Shown here one piece after another: positions 24,220 through 33,180 of a DNA stretch of 64,000 nucleotides. The DNA lies in the NCBI RefSeq assembly GCF_002850745.1, contig NZ_KZ559468.1, positions 475,109 through 539,108 of the forward strand, written 5' to 3'. The first letter of the stretch is position 1, and each line of letters starts with the position of its first letter. The notes beneath the pieces were generated by a model. The model was not told where the DNA came from. It searched no databases and saw only the letters and a program-made list of their open reading frames with translations. Source of the DNA: Nonomuraea indica. GTDB lineage: Bacteria > Actinomycetota > Actinomycetes > Streptosporangiales > Streptosporangiaceae. Made by a program: the position numbers and the translations under genes.

Positions 24220-26526
24220 TCAGGTGCAGTGGCTCCAGCCGGACTTCCAGGTCCGGGTGCCCCAGGTGCCGCCCCAGATGACGCACTTGTTCTTGGCCGC
24301 CAGCCGGACCGGCCCGGCGTAGGCGGTGAACCTGCCGGGGTTGCTGGCGCTCGGTCCGTCCTTGACCTGGAGGAGGGCGTTCATCTGCACCTTGCCGGGA
24401 TGCACCATCTTGGACAGGGTGACCACGCAGTTCCTGCCCGCGCCCGCGTTGTAGAGCAGGTAGATCGTCGCGCCGTCGCCGAGCGGGCGGCTGTTGATCA
24501 CCTTGTAGCCCGCGCCGCACACCCCGGTGGCGGTGTACGGGTTCGGCTGCGGTGCCGGCTTGGCCGGCGTCTTCCGGGTGGCGGGGAGCTCCTTGACCGG
24601 TCCGGAGGTCGTCGGGGTGGTCGGCTCCGGCTCCGGGGCCACGCTGTCGTCCGACTCCTTCGACGCGGTCGGCTTCGGCTCCGGCCGCTCGGTCGAGGGC
24701 TTCTTCGTCGAGGGCTTCGCGGTCGGCCCGGCACTGGGGACGGTGCTGGGGACGGTGACCTGGTCCTTGTGCTGCTTGCTCTCCGCCGGCACGCTCTGGA
24801 TCGGCTGGAGGTCCTCGGGCGTCTCGGTCTTCGGGTCCTCGGCCTCCTCGAGCTCCGGCGGGCTCACGGGCTCAAGGGTCGGCAGGACGGACGGGTCGAC
24901 CGCCGGCTGCTGGGAGGGCAGGCCGTTGCCTGCGCCGGTGGTGGGGGTGGCCCGCGAGGCGTTGTTCACCGGCCGCACCACCTCGGTCTTGTCGCCGGCG
25001 CCGCTCTGCGCCTGGACCACGACCGCGCCGCCGACCACGAGCAGGGCCGCGGCGGCGGCGCCGGACAGGGCGAAGGTGAGCGTGCGGCGCTGCTTCACGG
25101 CGGAGGGGTCCGCGGGCGTGGCCGGCCGGGCGGGCGAGCGGCCTTCCGGCTGACGCTGTCCGGGGACGCCGTGCGGGGGAGCGCCCTGCCCGGGAGCCTG
25201 CCCGCCGGGCGGCTGGGCGCCGAAGCGGTGGCCGGGCTGCCCTGGCTGCGGGCCGTGCTGCTGGGGTCCACCCTGGGGTCCACCCTGGGGGCTGCCCTGC
25301 TGCGGGCCGCCCGGCTGGGCGTGGCCGGCGTGCGGCCCGCCCTGCTGCTGAGGGCCGGGGTGCTGAGGGCCGGGGTGTCCCGGAGCGCCCGGGAAACCCT
25401 GGTGCGGTGCGGCGGCCTGCGGCGCGACGCCGTGCGGTCCGGTGCCGTGTGGTGCGGCGCCGGGTGCGGCCGCCTGCGGGGCGGCGCCGTGGGGTCCCGT
25501 CCCGTGCGGGGCGGCGCCGTGGGGTCCCGTCGCCTGTGACGCGGCCGCGTGCGGGGCGGCGCCGTGAGGAGCCTGCGGGCCGGGGGCGGAGGGGCCGGCG
25601 GGGTGCTGACCCGGCTGGGACGCGGCCTGCTGGGGGCCGGTGGAGCCCTGCTGGGCGGCGCCGGGGAAGGGGATGAGGCGCTGGCCGGTGACCGGCTCGA
25701 TGGCCGTGTTGGGCGCCGGCTGCCCGGTGAGCCGCACGATCAGCTCGTCGGCCGTGGGCCGCAGCGCGGGGTCCTTCGACAGGCACGCCGCCACCAGCTC
25801 GCCGATCGCGCCGTCCATCCCGCCGAGCTGCGGCTCCTCGTTCAGGATGCGGTTCATCACCACGGGGATGGAGTCGGCGCCGAAGGCGGGCTTGCCCGTC
25901 GCGGCGAACACCATGGTGACGCCCCAGGCGAACACGTCCGCCGCCTCCGACACCACGCCGCCGCTGAGCTGCTCGGGCGCCAGGTAGGAGGGCGTGCCCA
26001 TGGCCATGCCGGTGGCCGTGGCGCCGGGCGAGTCCAGCGCTCGGGCGATGCCGAAGTCGATCACCACCGGGCCCTCGGGGCCCATGAGCACGTTCGCGGG
26101 CTTGAGGTCGCGGTGCAGGATGCCGGCCCGATGGATCGCCGCCAGCGCCGTCGCCGTGCTGATCGCGAGCCGTTCGAGCGCCGCTCCCCGGCGCGGACCC
26201 TCGTTCAGCACCAGCTCGCGCAGGGACGGTCCCGGGACGAACTCGCTCACGATGTACGGCCGGCTGCCTTCGAGGTCGGCGTGGAGCACCGGGGCGGTGC
26301 AGAACCGGGCGACCCGCTGGGCCACCGACACCTCGCGCAGGAACCGGGTGCGCGCCTCCGGGTCGGCGACGGCGGCGTGGTGCAGCAGCTTGACCGCCAC
26401 CTGCTCGCCGGAGTCGCTGCGACCCAGGAAGACGACACCCTGCCCGCCCTCTCCCAGCCGGCCGAGGAGCTCGTAGGCCCCCAGCCGTCGCGGATCGTCC
26501 GCCGCCAACGGCTGGTGTTGATTCAC
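24220..26526 (-). CDS. Membrane Ser/Thr protein kinase with a four-cysteine ectodomain
   Basis: 768 residues from a GTG at 26526 (GGGGG 7 bases upstream). Kinase domain 18-275: P-loop LGEGGQGVVF, K46, HRDLKPAN with catalytic D140, DFG at 157. A long Gln/Gly/Pro/His-rich juxtamembrane segment (about 285-475) follows, then one membrane helix (about 483-505). Outside there is a Pro/Thr-rich stalk and a small domain (662-768) with NPY, VCGAGYK, NCVVTL, YAGPVRL, CVIWGG and a terminal SHC. That domain resembles the secreted protein at 16282-16773 and is not PASTA. Probably a sensor kinase for an extracellular ligand. An upstream AT-rich TTGTCGATATTTATGC is a possible promoter. Confidence 0.92.
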   Translation of the reverse strand: MNQHQPLAADDPRRLGAYELLGRLGEGGQGVVFLGRSDSGEQVAVKLLHHAAVADPEARTRFLREVSVAQRVARFCTAPVLHADLEGSRPYIVSEFVPGPSLRELVLNEGPRRGAALERLAISTATALAAIHRAGILHRDLKPANVLMGPEGPVVIDFGIARALDSPGATATGMAMGTPSYLAPEQLSGGVVSEAADVFAWGVTMVFAATGKPAFGADSIPVVMNRILNEEPQLGGMDGAIGELVAACLSKDPALRPTADELIVRLTGQPAPNTAIEPVTGQRLIPFPGAAQQGSTGPQQAASQPGQHPAGPSAPGPQAPHGAAPHAAASQATGPHGAAPHGTGPHGAAPQAAAPGAAPHGTGPHGVAPQAAAPHQGFPGAPGHPGPQHPGPQQQGGPHAGHAQPGGPQQGSPQGGPQGGPQQHGPQPGQPGHRFGAQPPGGQAPGQGAPPHGVPGQRQPEGRSPARPATPADPSAVKQRRTLTFALSGAAAAALLVVGGAVVVQAQSGAGDKTEVVRPVNNASRATPTTGAGNGLPSQQPAVDPSVLPTLEPVSPPELEEAEDPKTETPEDLQPIQSVPAESKQHKDQVTVPSTVPSAGPTAKPSTKKPSTERPEPKPTASKESDDSVAPEPEPTTPTTSGPVKELPATRKTPAKPAPQPNPYTATGVCGAGYKVINSRPLGDGATIYLLYNAGAGRNCVVTLSKMVHPGKVQMNALLQVKDGPSASNPGRFTAYAGPVRLAAKNKCVIWGGTWGTRTWKSGWSHCT

Positions 26527-26651
26527 GTCGGACCCCCAAGACGCATGCATAAATATCGACAACTGGGGCAGAACGCTACCAGCGTGGTGCTTGGTACGTG
26601 GGGCGGACGTGACCTATCTTTCACGTTTTGTTGTCCTGTGTCAGCGGTCGT

Positions 26652-26678
26652 GTGCGGACCGTGTTCACCGGCCCGCAC
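26652..26678 (-). terminator. Weak hairpin downstream of the GlcD-type gene
   Basis: GTGCGG (26652-26657) and CCGCAC (26673-26678) with an inner CCG/CGG pair, 20 bases past the oxidase stop. The remaining gap (26527-26697) otherwise carries the kinase promoter region. Confidence 0.35.
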
Positions 26679-26697
26679 GCCGTCACCGCCCGTGAGG

Positions 26698-28071
26698 TCA
26701 GATGGCCTTGCCCGGGTTCAGGATGCCGAGCGGATCGAACACCGCCTTGATCCCCTGCTGCACCTCCTGCGCCACCGGCCCCGACTCCAGCGCCAGCCAG
26801 CGCCGCTTGAGCAGGCCGACGCCGTGCTCCCCGGTCAGCGTGCCGCCGAGCTCCAGAGCGTGCCGGAAGACGTCGTCGGCCGCGGCCCACACGTCGGCGG
26901 GCGGCTCGGGCAGGCCGCGCTCGAAGATGAAGACCGGGTGCAGGTTGCCGTCGCCGGCGTGCGCCACCGTGCAGATCTTCACGCCGTGACGGGCCGCGGC
27001 CGCCTCGATCGCGGTGATCATGTCGGGCAGCACCGAGCGGGGCACGCACACGTCCTCGACGAGGCAGGCGCCGAGGCGCTCCTTGGCGTCGTAGGCCATC
27101 CGGCGCACGCCGATCAGCTCCTCGGTCTCCTGCGGGCTGGAGGAGACCGCCACGAACGTGGCGCCGTTGGCCACGCAGAGCCGCTCCATCCGCTCGACCA
27201 CGGCCTGGCCGTCGGCGGCGTCGGACTGGCCGATGAGCATGGCGTTGGTGCCGGGCTCCAGGCCGATGTTGCGCCAGTCGTCGATCGCCTCCAGCGTGGC
27301 CCGGTCCAGCAGCTCCATCAGCGACGGCTGGCAGCCCGCCGCCATGATGGCCGCCACCGCCGCGCCCGCCTCCCGCAGCGAGCCGAACTCCGCCGCGAAC
27401 GTCGCCGGCGGCGCCGCCGGGGCGCGGCGCAGCCGCACGGTCGCCGAGGTGATCACGCCGAGCGTGCCCTCCGAGCCGACGAAGAGGCCGGTCAGGTCGT
27501 AGCCGGTGACACCCTTCATCGTGCGGCGTCCGGTCTGCAGGATCCGGCCGTCGGCCAGCACCACCTCCAGGCCCAGCGCCGAGTCGCGGGTGACGCCGTA
27601 CTTCACGCAGCGCAGACCGCCGGCGTTCGTCGCCAGGTTGCCGCCGATCGTGGAGATCTCGTACGAGGACGGATCGGGCGCGTACATGAGCCCGTGCTGC
27701 CTCGCGGCCCGGTCGAGGTCGGCGGTGATCACGCCGGGCTCGACCACGGCGATCTCGTCGGCGGGCGACAGCTCCTTGATCGCGGTCATCCGGTGCAGCG
27801 ACAGCACGACCGAGCCGTCACCGGCCGTCGACGCGCCCGCCAGGCCGGTTCCCGCGCCGCGCGGCACGACCGGCACCCGGTGCTCGCTCGCCCACCGCAT
27901 GGTGGTCACCACGTCGTCGCGCGAGGCGGCGAGCACCACCCCCAGAGGCTTGCCGGGTTCGACGAAGGTGCGGTCGCGCGCGTAGGAGTCGACCACGTCG
28001 GGGTCGGTCAGGACACGGCCCTCGGGAAGGGCGCTCACCAAGGCGTCTATGGGTCTCACATGAAGAACCAT
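26698..28071 (-). CDS. FAD-linked oxidase, GlcD/D-lactate dehydrogenase type
   Basis: 457 residues. The N-terminal PCMH FAD-binding domain (about 35-215) has VPVVPRGAGTGLAGASTAGDGSVVLSL and YEISTIGGNLATNAGGLRCVKYG. The C-terminal FAD-oxidase domain ends VAHAGDGNLHPVFIFERG ... EHGVGLLKRRWL. This family oxidises 2-hydroxy acids (glycolate, D-lactate, 2-hydroxyglutarate) with FAD. No glcE/glcF genes are adjacent, so it may act alone. ATG at 28071; an internal in-frame GTG five codons later is possible. Confidence 0.88.
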   Translation of the reverse strand: MVLHVRPIDALVSALPEGRVLTDPDVVDSYARDRTFVEPGKPLGVVLAASRDDVVTTMRWASEHRVPVVPRGAGTGLAGASTAGDGSVVLSLHRMTAIKELSPADEIAVVEPGVITADLDRAARQHGLMYAPDPSSYEISTIGGNLATNAGGLRCVKYGVTRDSALGLEVVLADGRILQTGRRTMKGVTGYDLTGLFVGSEGTLGVITSATVRLRRAPAAPPATFAAEFGSLREAGAAVAAIMAAGCQPSLMELLDRATLEAIDDWRNIGLEPGTNAMLIGQSDAADGQAVVERMERLCVANGATFVAVSSSPQETEELIGVRRMAYDAKERLGACLVEDVCVPRSVLPDMITAIEAAAARHGVKICTVAHAGDGNLHPVFIFERGLPEPPADVWAAADDVFRHALELGGTLTGEHGVGLLKRRWLALESGPVAQEVQQGIKAVFDPLGILNPGKAI

Positions 28072-28111
28072 ACGGTTTGCTTGTATCGAGGCTTAAGGCC
28101 AGACTGCCCGG

Positions 28112-28684
28112 GTGGAAGTGACGTGTCCGGTGTGTTCCCAGGCCGACCAGGTGATCTCCGTTCCCGGGGCGGTGGCGGCGGGTACCACGTACCGGATGGG
28201 CCGGGTACGCCTGCCCGGTCAGCGTGAGGTCGCGGACCTGCCGATGGCGGCCACGCTGGGCGCCTCCAGGCACGTGATGAGCCGCACCCAGCTCGCGGTC
28301 TGGCTGTCGTTCCCCAGCCGGCACTACACGCCCTGGGCGCGCAACCAGGGCTACATCCTGCTCGGTGTCGCGGCTCTGGTGCACCTCGTGGTGGCGCTGG
28401 TGATCGCGATGGGCAAGGACTCCGGCTGGGGCGAGGTGCTGCTCGCGCCGTTCTGCCTGACAGGGGTGTTCTGGGGGTTGGGGCTGCTGCAGGTGCTCGG
28501 CTCGTACGGCGCGCGCAAGCGTGACCTCGCCGAGGCCCCGGCCCGCGAGCAGGCGCTCAAGGTGTGGGAGAAGCTCTGCTACTGCCCCCGCGACAACGTC
28601 GCCTTCGAGCCGGGCGTGGACGTCTCGTTCCACCCGGGCGAGACGCGGGAGTACATCTTCGGCTTCCGCAACCGCGCCGGCTGA
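28112..28684 (+). CDS. Zinc-ribbon membrane protein of unknown function
   Basis: 190 residues, GTG start. An N-terminal CPVC motif (residues 5-8) resembles half of a zinc ribbon; CYCPRDNVAFEPG near the C-terminus supplies more cysteines. Two membrane helices at about 92-112 and 118-138. Divergent from the GlcD-type gene, 40 bases apart. I recognise the layout from conserved actinobacterial hypotheticals, not a function. Confidence 0.8.
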   Translation: MEVTCPVCSQADQVISVPGAVAAGTTYRMGRVRLPGQREVADLPMAATLGASRHVMSRTQLAVWLSFPSRHYTPWARNQGYILLGVAALVHLVVALVIAMGKDSGWGEVLLAPFCLTGVFWGLGLLQVLGSYGARKRDLAEAPAREQALKVWEKLCYCPRDNVAFEPGVDVSFHPGETREYIFGFRNRAG

Positions 28685-28704
28685 GCGGGCCGTCCACGCC
28701 GGAG

Positions 28705-28734
28705 CGCCCCGGCCCGCGCCTGCGTGCCGGGGCG
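28705..28734. terminator. Bidirectional hairpin between convergent genes
   Basis: 9-base perfect arms CGCCCCGGC / GCCGGGGCG with a 12-base loop, between the zinc-ribbon protein stop (28684) and the aminotransferase stop (28749). Confidence 0.6.
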
Positions 28735-28748
28735 GCGATCGGGGTGGG

Positions 28749-29954
28749 TCAGCCGCGTTCCTCGGCGACCAGCCGGACGCACACCGCCAGGCCGGTGATG
28801 GCCTGCTCCAGCTCATCGAGGTCGGGGTAGGTGGGCGCGATGCGGATCACGCGGTCGTCGGGGTCGGTGCCGTAGGGGTGGGTCGCGCCGGCCGGGGTCA
28901 GCGCGATGCCCGCGGCCTTGGCCCGGGCCACCACCTCGGCGGCGTGCGGGACCTCCAGGCTGATGAAGTAGCCGCCCCGGGGGCTGGTCCAGCGCGCCAG
29001 GCCGCCCAGCTCCTTGGTCAGCACCCGGTCGACCAGCTCGAACTTCGGCCAGATCAGCTCGGCGTGCCGCCGCATGTGGGCCGCGACGCCGTCGGCGTCG
29101 CGCAGGAACTCCACGTGCCGCAGCTGGTTGATCTTGTCGGGGCCGATGGACTGCTTGGCGGTGTTGGCCAGGAACCACTCGACGTTGGCCGGCGACGAGC
29201 CGAAGAACGCGACGCCGGAGCCCGCCAGGGTCACCTTCGAGGTGGAGCCGTAGACGAACACCCGGTCGGGGTTGCCGTGCTCGGCGGCCAGGGCCAGCAC
29301 GTCGGCCAGCTCGGCCGGGTCGCCGGTCAGGTGGTGCACCGCGTAGGCGTTGTCCCAGAAGATGCGGAAGTCGGGCGCGGCGGCGGGCATGGCGGCCAGC
29401 CGGCGCACGGTCTCGTCGCTGTAGACGATGCCCGAGGGGTTGCTGTACTTGGGCACGCACCAGATGCCCTTGACCGTGGCGTCGGCCGCGACGAGCCGCT
29501 CCACCACGTCCATGTCGGGGCCGTCGGCGCCCATGGGGACCGCCACCATCTTGATGCCGAAGCGCTCGCAGATGGTGAAGTGGCGGTCGTAGCCCGGCAC
29601 CGGGCACAGGAAGGTGGTCTCCGGCTCCTCCACCCAGCGGCGCGCGGCCCCCGGGAGCGGGCTGAGCAGGGCGTGCACGATCGTGTCGTGCATCATCGTG
29701 AGACTGGAGTTGCCGCCGACGACGAGCTGCCCCGCGGGCACCTGCAGCAGCGGGCCGAACAGCTCGCGCAGCTCGGGCAGACCCTGCAGGCCGCCGTAGT
29801 TGCGACCGTCGGTGCCGTCGGCCGTGCGGTAGGACGTCGGCAGTCCGAGCATGTCGTCGGAGAGATCCAGCTGGCGCGGTGACGGCTTGCCACGGGTCAG
29901 GTCGAGCGTGAGCCCACGCTGGACGAGGTCGGCGTAGTCGCGCTGAGCGTTCAC
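28749..29954 (-). CDS. Class I aminotransferase (MocR-like aspartate aminotransferase group)
   Basis: 401 residues. The GTG start has GAGGAGAAAG 7 bases upstream. PLP fold: GNSSLTMMHDTIVHAL, WDNAYAVHHL (Asp contacting the pyridine N) and YGSTSKVTLAGSGVAFF with the Schiff-base Lys. It resembles the Aminotran_MocR/class 1c aspartate aminotransferases of mycobacteria (MSMEG_6286 type), which lack the MocR DNA-binding domain. Likely transfers amino groups from aspartate or another amino acid to 2-oxoglutarate. Confidence 0.9.
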   Translation of the reverse strand: MNAQRDYADLVQRGLTLDLTRGKPSPRQLDLSDDMLGLPTSYRTADGTDGRNYGGLQGLPELRELFGPLLQVPAGQLVVGGNSSLTMMHDTIVHALLSPLPGAARRWVEEPETTFLCPVPGYDRHFTICERFGIKMVAVPMGADGPDMDVVERLVAADATVKGIWCVPKYSNPSGIVYSDETVRRLAAMPAAAPDFRIFWDNAYAVHHLTGDPAELADVLALAAEHGNPDRVFVYGSTSKVTLAGSGVAFFGSSPANVEWFLANTAKQSIGPDKINQLRHVEFLRDADGVAAHMRRHAELIWPKFELVDRVLTKELGGLARWTSPRGGYFISLEVPHAAEVVARAKAAGIALTPAGATHPYGTDPDDRVIRIAPTYPDLDELEQAITGLAVCVRLVAEERG

Positions 29955-30179
29955 GTGATCTTTCTCCTCGGATCGGGTCGCCCTCGAAGGATAGAAGACG
30001 CGCGCCGCCGAGGAGGAAGCAGTCCGGAATGTGGATGTCTGCCGGACCAGATCGAACATAGGTCGCAAATACGTTACGTCTCAACTACGGCCTTTACGTC
30101 CGCTTTACTGACCCTCTACCGTCCGGACATCGCACCCCCATGGTCACGGCCCGGCGACCCCGGGCAGAGAGGGTTCCAT

Positions 30180-32945
30180 GTGCCCAGCACGAAACGCCTG
30201 TTAGCAGCGATTCCGGCGGCCGCGCTCCTGGCCGCCGCTCTCACCGTCCCCTCGCCGGCCTCCTCGGCCGCCGAGGCGTCCGTGGCACGGTACGAGCCCA
30301 GCGCGTCCGACTACTACATCAACTACGCGCCGCCCCGCGTGGAGCCCGACCCGAAGGAGCCGGCCGTCCCCGGCACGCGGGCGCGGGCGCGGGCGGAGAA
30401 CCCGGCGCGGGAGTACGACCGCAAGTTCGCCAGCGGAAACCCGGCCGCCGCCCGGGTCCTGGCCGCACGCGAGGCCGAGGCCATCAGGACGGGCCGCAAC
30501 CCCGCGGAGTTCATCTTCAAGAAGGCCGGCCAGACCAAGACCGCCAAGCTGCTCACGCTGCTGGTCGAGTTCAACGAGAACGCGAACGACGACTTCTCCG
30601 GCTTCAACCGGCTGCGGACCGTCGACAGCCCTCCGGACGACTGCGTCGTCGAGCCGGCCGGCACCAGGATGAACGGCCCCCTGCACAACAAGATCCCCGA
30701 CCCGGCCACGCTGCCGAAGAAGGACAACAACTCCTTCTGGGTCAAGGACTTCAGCACCGAGCACTTCAACAAGATGCTCTACACCGACACCGGCATCACC
30801 GAGCGGGTCCGCCCCGACCTGAAGGACCCCCGCGACGGCAAGCCCGGCATCGACATCTCCGGCCACACGCTGAAGAAGATGTACGAGGAGATGTCCAAGG
30901 GCGCCTACTCGGTCACCGGCTCGGCGGTCGGCTGGCTGAAGGCCCCGCACTCCGAGGCGTGGTACGGCGCGGCGGCCTGCGGCGGCGCTCCCCAGGACAT
31001 GTCCGGCCACCCCGACAACCCGCTCGGGGCCGGCCAGCTCGCCATCGACGCGGTCAACGTCCTCGCCCAGACGCAGCCCGGCTTCCCGTGGGCCGACTAC
31101 GACGTGGAGGACGTCTCCGACGCCGACGGCGACGGCAACTTCGCGGAGCCCGACGGCGTGATCGACCACCTCGTCCTCGTGCACGCCGGCAAGGACAAGT
31201 CGTCCGACGGAGGAGCCGAGGGCACCTACGCCATCTGGGCCCACTCCAGCGCGGTCGCCGGCGGCTACAAGGTGCCGGGCACCAACTTCAAGATCTCCAA
31301 CTACATCGTGCAGCCCGAGGACTCCGGCGTCGGCGTCTTCGCCCACGAGTACGGCCACGACCTGGGCCTGCCCGACCTGTACGACACCTCCGGCTCGGCC
31401 AGCTCCGCCGTGGACTTCTGGGACCTGATGTCCAGCGGCTCGCACTCCGGCCCGATCTTCCAGTCCATGCCCACCCACATGGGCCTGTGGGACAAGTGGG
31501 TGCTCGGCTGGGCCAACCCGAAGGTGTTCGACCCCGGCGACGCGCCGAAGCTCGTCACGGTCGGGCAGTCGTCGCGCACGCCGAGGCTCACCCAGGACGG
31601 CGTCCGGGTCAACCTCGCCTCCGAGCCGCTGAAGATGATCGACCCGCACAGCGGCACCGGCACCTGGTGGTCCGGCATGGACCAGGAGTGGGCCAACGTC
31701 ACGCTCACCCGCGACATGCCCGTGCCCGCGGGCACCGACGTCCGCCTGTGGATGTGGAACAACTACGAGATCGAGCAGGACTGGGACTTCGGCTTCGTCG
31801 AGGTGTCCACCGACGGCGGCCAGACCTGGACCCAGCAGAAGGTCTACGACGAGGCCGGCGCCGAGGTCACCACGCCCGACGGCTACCCCGACCCGAACAA
31901 GAACCTCGCCACGTTCGGCAACAAGAAGTACGGCCTCACCGGCGACACCAACGGCTGGCGGCACGACTACGTCAACCTGACCCCGTTCGCCGGGCAGACC
32001 GTCAAGCTGCGCCTGACGTACAACACCGACGCCGCCTTCACCCCGCGCGGCTGGCACGCCGACGACTTCCAGCTCACCAACGGCGCCGAGACGGTGTGGA
32101 GCGACGACGTCGAGGGCGGCGCGAACGGCTGGAAGGCCACCGGCGGCACCTTCACCAACACCAGTGGCCAGGGCTGGACGATCAACAACGGGTTCCGCGA
32201 GATCTCCCGGTTCTACCTGGCCGAGTGGCGCAACTTCGACGGTTTCGACAAGGGGCTGCAGTACGCCTACGACACCACCTACTCGCGTGACGGCGCCTGG
32301 AAGGTGGAGAAGGTCAAGTACAACGCCCCGGGCCTGCTCGTCTGGTACCGCGACTCGACCTACACCAACAACTCCCTCGTCCCCAACCTGCAGCTGCCGC
32401 CGAGCATCGGTTCCAAGGGCAGCTTGCTGCTGGTCGACTCGCACTACGAGCCGCTGCGCCGCACCGGCACCGCGGCGGAGAAGGACCCGACCAGGCACAA
32501 GAACATGGAGGGCCGCTCGCAGACCTCCAACGCGGCGTTCTCCTTCACCAGGACCTACCCGTTCAAGGAGTGCCTGGAGGCGCCGGACGAGCCGTTCAGC
32601 GAGTACTGCACGGACGTCAAGCCGCTGAAGGGCGTGCCGAACTTCACCGACGCCAAGACCTGGTACCCCGGGTTCGAGGTGCAGGACGGCACGCTGTACT
32701 ACCGCGACTTCGACGCCTCCGTGGTGGTGCCGTCGAAGGGCGACCAGCCGTACAGCACGCGCGTGGTGCACCTCGACGGCACCCCGGCGACCGAGCTGTA
32801 CGGCACCGACATCGGCGGCGGTCACAAGCTCGGCACCGGCGACCCCGGTGACGAGGGCAAGGCGCTGGGCGTCCAGTTCAAGCTGGTCAGCCCGCTGCCG
32901 GGCAACCTGGGCGCCATCGTCCACGTCACCCCGCCCCAGAAGTGA
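30180..32945 (+). CDS. Secreted M6-family metalloprotease (immune inhibitor A-like)
   Basis: 921 residues from a GTG at 30180 with GAGAGGG upstream. Signal peptide (LLAAIPAAALLAAALTVPSPASSAAE), a propeptide, and a catalytic domain with zinc motif FAHEYGHDLGLPDLYDT (H389, E390, H393) and a Met-turn-like WDLMSSG. The C-terminal half has VEGGANGWKATGG and FVEVSTDGGQTW segments, resembling the MAM/VEG domains of InhA. A calcium-like acidic stretch (VSDADGDGNFAEPDG) precedes the active site. Secreted protein-degrading enzyme. The long 225-base leader contains AT-rich repeats (CTTTACGTCCGCTTTAC) that may be the promoter. Confidence 0.93.
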   Translation: MPSTKRLLAAIPAAALLAAALTVPSPASSAAEASVARYEPSASDYYINYAPPRVEPDPKEPAVPGTRARARAENPAREYDRKFASGNPAAARVLAAREAEAIRTGRNPAEFIFKKAGQTKTAKLLTLLVEFNENANDDFSGFNRLRTVDSPPDDCVVEPAGTRMNGPLHNKIPDPATLPKKDNNSFWVKDFSTEHFNKMLYTDTGITERVRPDLKDPRDGKPGIDISGHTLKKMYEEMSKGAYSVTGSAVGWLKAPHSEAWYGAAACGGAPQDMSGHPDNPLGAGQLAIDAVNVLAQTQPGFPWADYDVEDVSDADGDGNFAEPDGVIDHLVLVHAGKDKSSDGGAEGTYAIWAHSSAVAGGYKVPGTNFKISNYIVQPEDSGVGVFAHEYGHDLGLPDLYDTSGSASSAVDFWDLMSSGSHSGPIFQSMPTHMGLWDKWVLGWANPKVFDPGDAPKLVTVGQSSRTPRLTQDGVRVNLASEPLKMIDPHSGTGTWWSGMDQEWANVTLTRDMPVPAGTDVRLWMWNNYEIEQDWDFGFVEVSTDGGQTWTQQKVYDEAGAEVTTPDGYPDPNKNLATFGNKKYGLTGDTNGWRHDYVNLTPFAGQTVKLRLTYNTDAAFTPRGWHADDFQLTNGAETVWSDDVEGGANGWKATGGTFTNTSGQGWTINNGFREISRFYLAEWRNFDGFDKGLQYAYDTTYSRDGAWKVEKVKYNAPGLLVWYRDSTYTNNSLVPNLQLPPSIGSKGSLLLVDSHYEPLRRTGTAAEKDPTRHKNMEGRSQTSNAAFSFTRTYPFKECLEAPDEPFSEYCTDVKPLKGVPNFTDAKTWYPGFEVQDGTLYYRDFDASVVVPSKGDQPYSTRVVHLDGTPATELYGTDIGGGHKLGTGDPGDEGKALGVQFKLVSPLPGNLGAIVHVTPPQK

Positions 32946-32968
32946 CCGGAGAGACGAAGAGGAAGTGA

Positions 32969-33003
32969 CCCGAGGCCGCCCGCGTCGAGCGGGCGGCCTC
33001 GGG
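32969..33003 (+). terminator. Strong terminator of the metalloprotease gene
   Basis: Perfect 15-base arms CCCGAGGCCGCCCGC / GCGGGCGGCCTCGGG around the loop GTCGA, 24 bases after the stop. Its right arm is the seed of the 49-bp tandem array that follows. Confidence 0.8.
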
Positions 33004-33166
33004 TAGCACTGTGTGCGCCTCAGGTCGGCCGCGTCGAGCGGGCGGCCTCGGGTAGCACTGTGTGCGCCTCAGGTCGGCCGCGTCGAGCGGGCGGCCTCGG
33101 GTAGCACTGTGTGCGCCTCAGGTCGGCCGCGTTCAGCGGGCGGCCTCAGGTAGCACTCTGTGCACC
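32984..33166 (+). repeat. 49-bp tandem array derived from the terminator
   Basis: The segment GTCGAGCGGGCGGCCTC, then GGGTAGCACTGTGTG, recurs with the same phase at 32984, 33033, 33082 and 33131: four copies with an exact 49-base period. The last is slightly diverged (GTTCAGC, CTCAGG, ACTCTGTGCACC). Downstream copies keep the right arm of the hairpin but only a shortened left arm. The gap 32946-33180 holds nothing else apart from the next promoter. Confidence 0.9.
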
Positions 33167-33172
33167 TACGAT
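33167..33172 (+). promoter_or_regulatory. Possible -10 element for a leaderless lipid-kinase transcript
   Basis: TACGAT, a good -10 match, ends 8 bases before the ATG at 33181. No ribosome-binding site is visible, so transcription may start at or next to the start codon. Confidence 0.4.
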
Positions 33173-33180
33173 TGATGACC

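Noticed and set aside
32984..33166. CRISPR-like array
   Set aside because: The 49-bp period consists of directly adjoining copies without unique spacers, and no cas genes are near.
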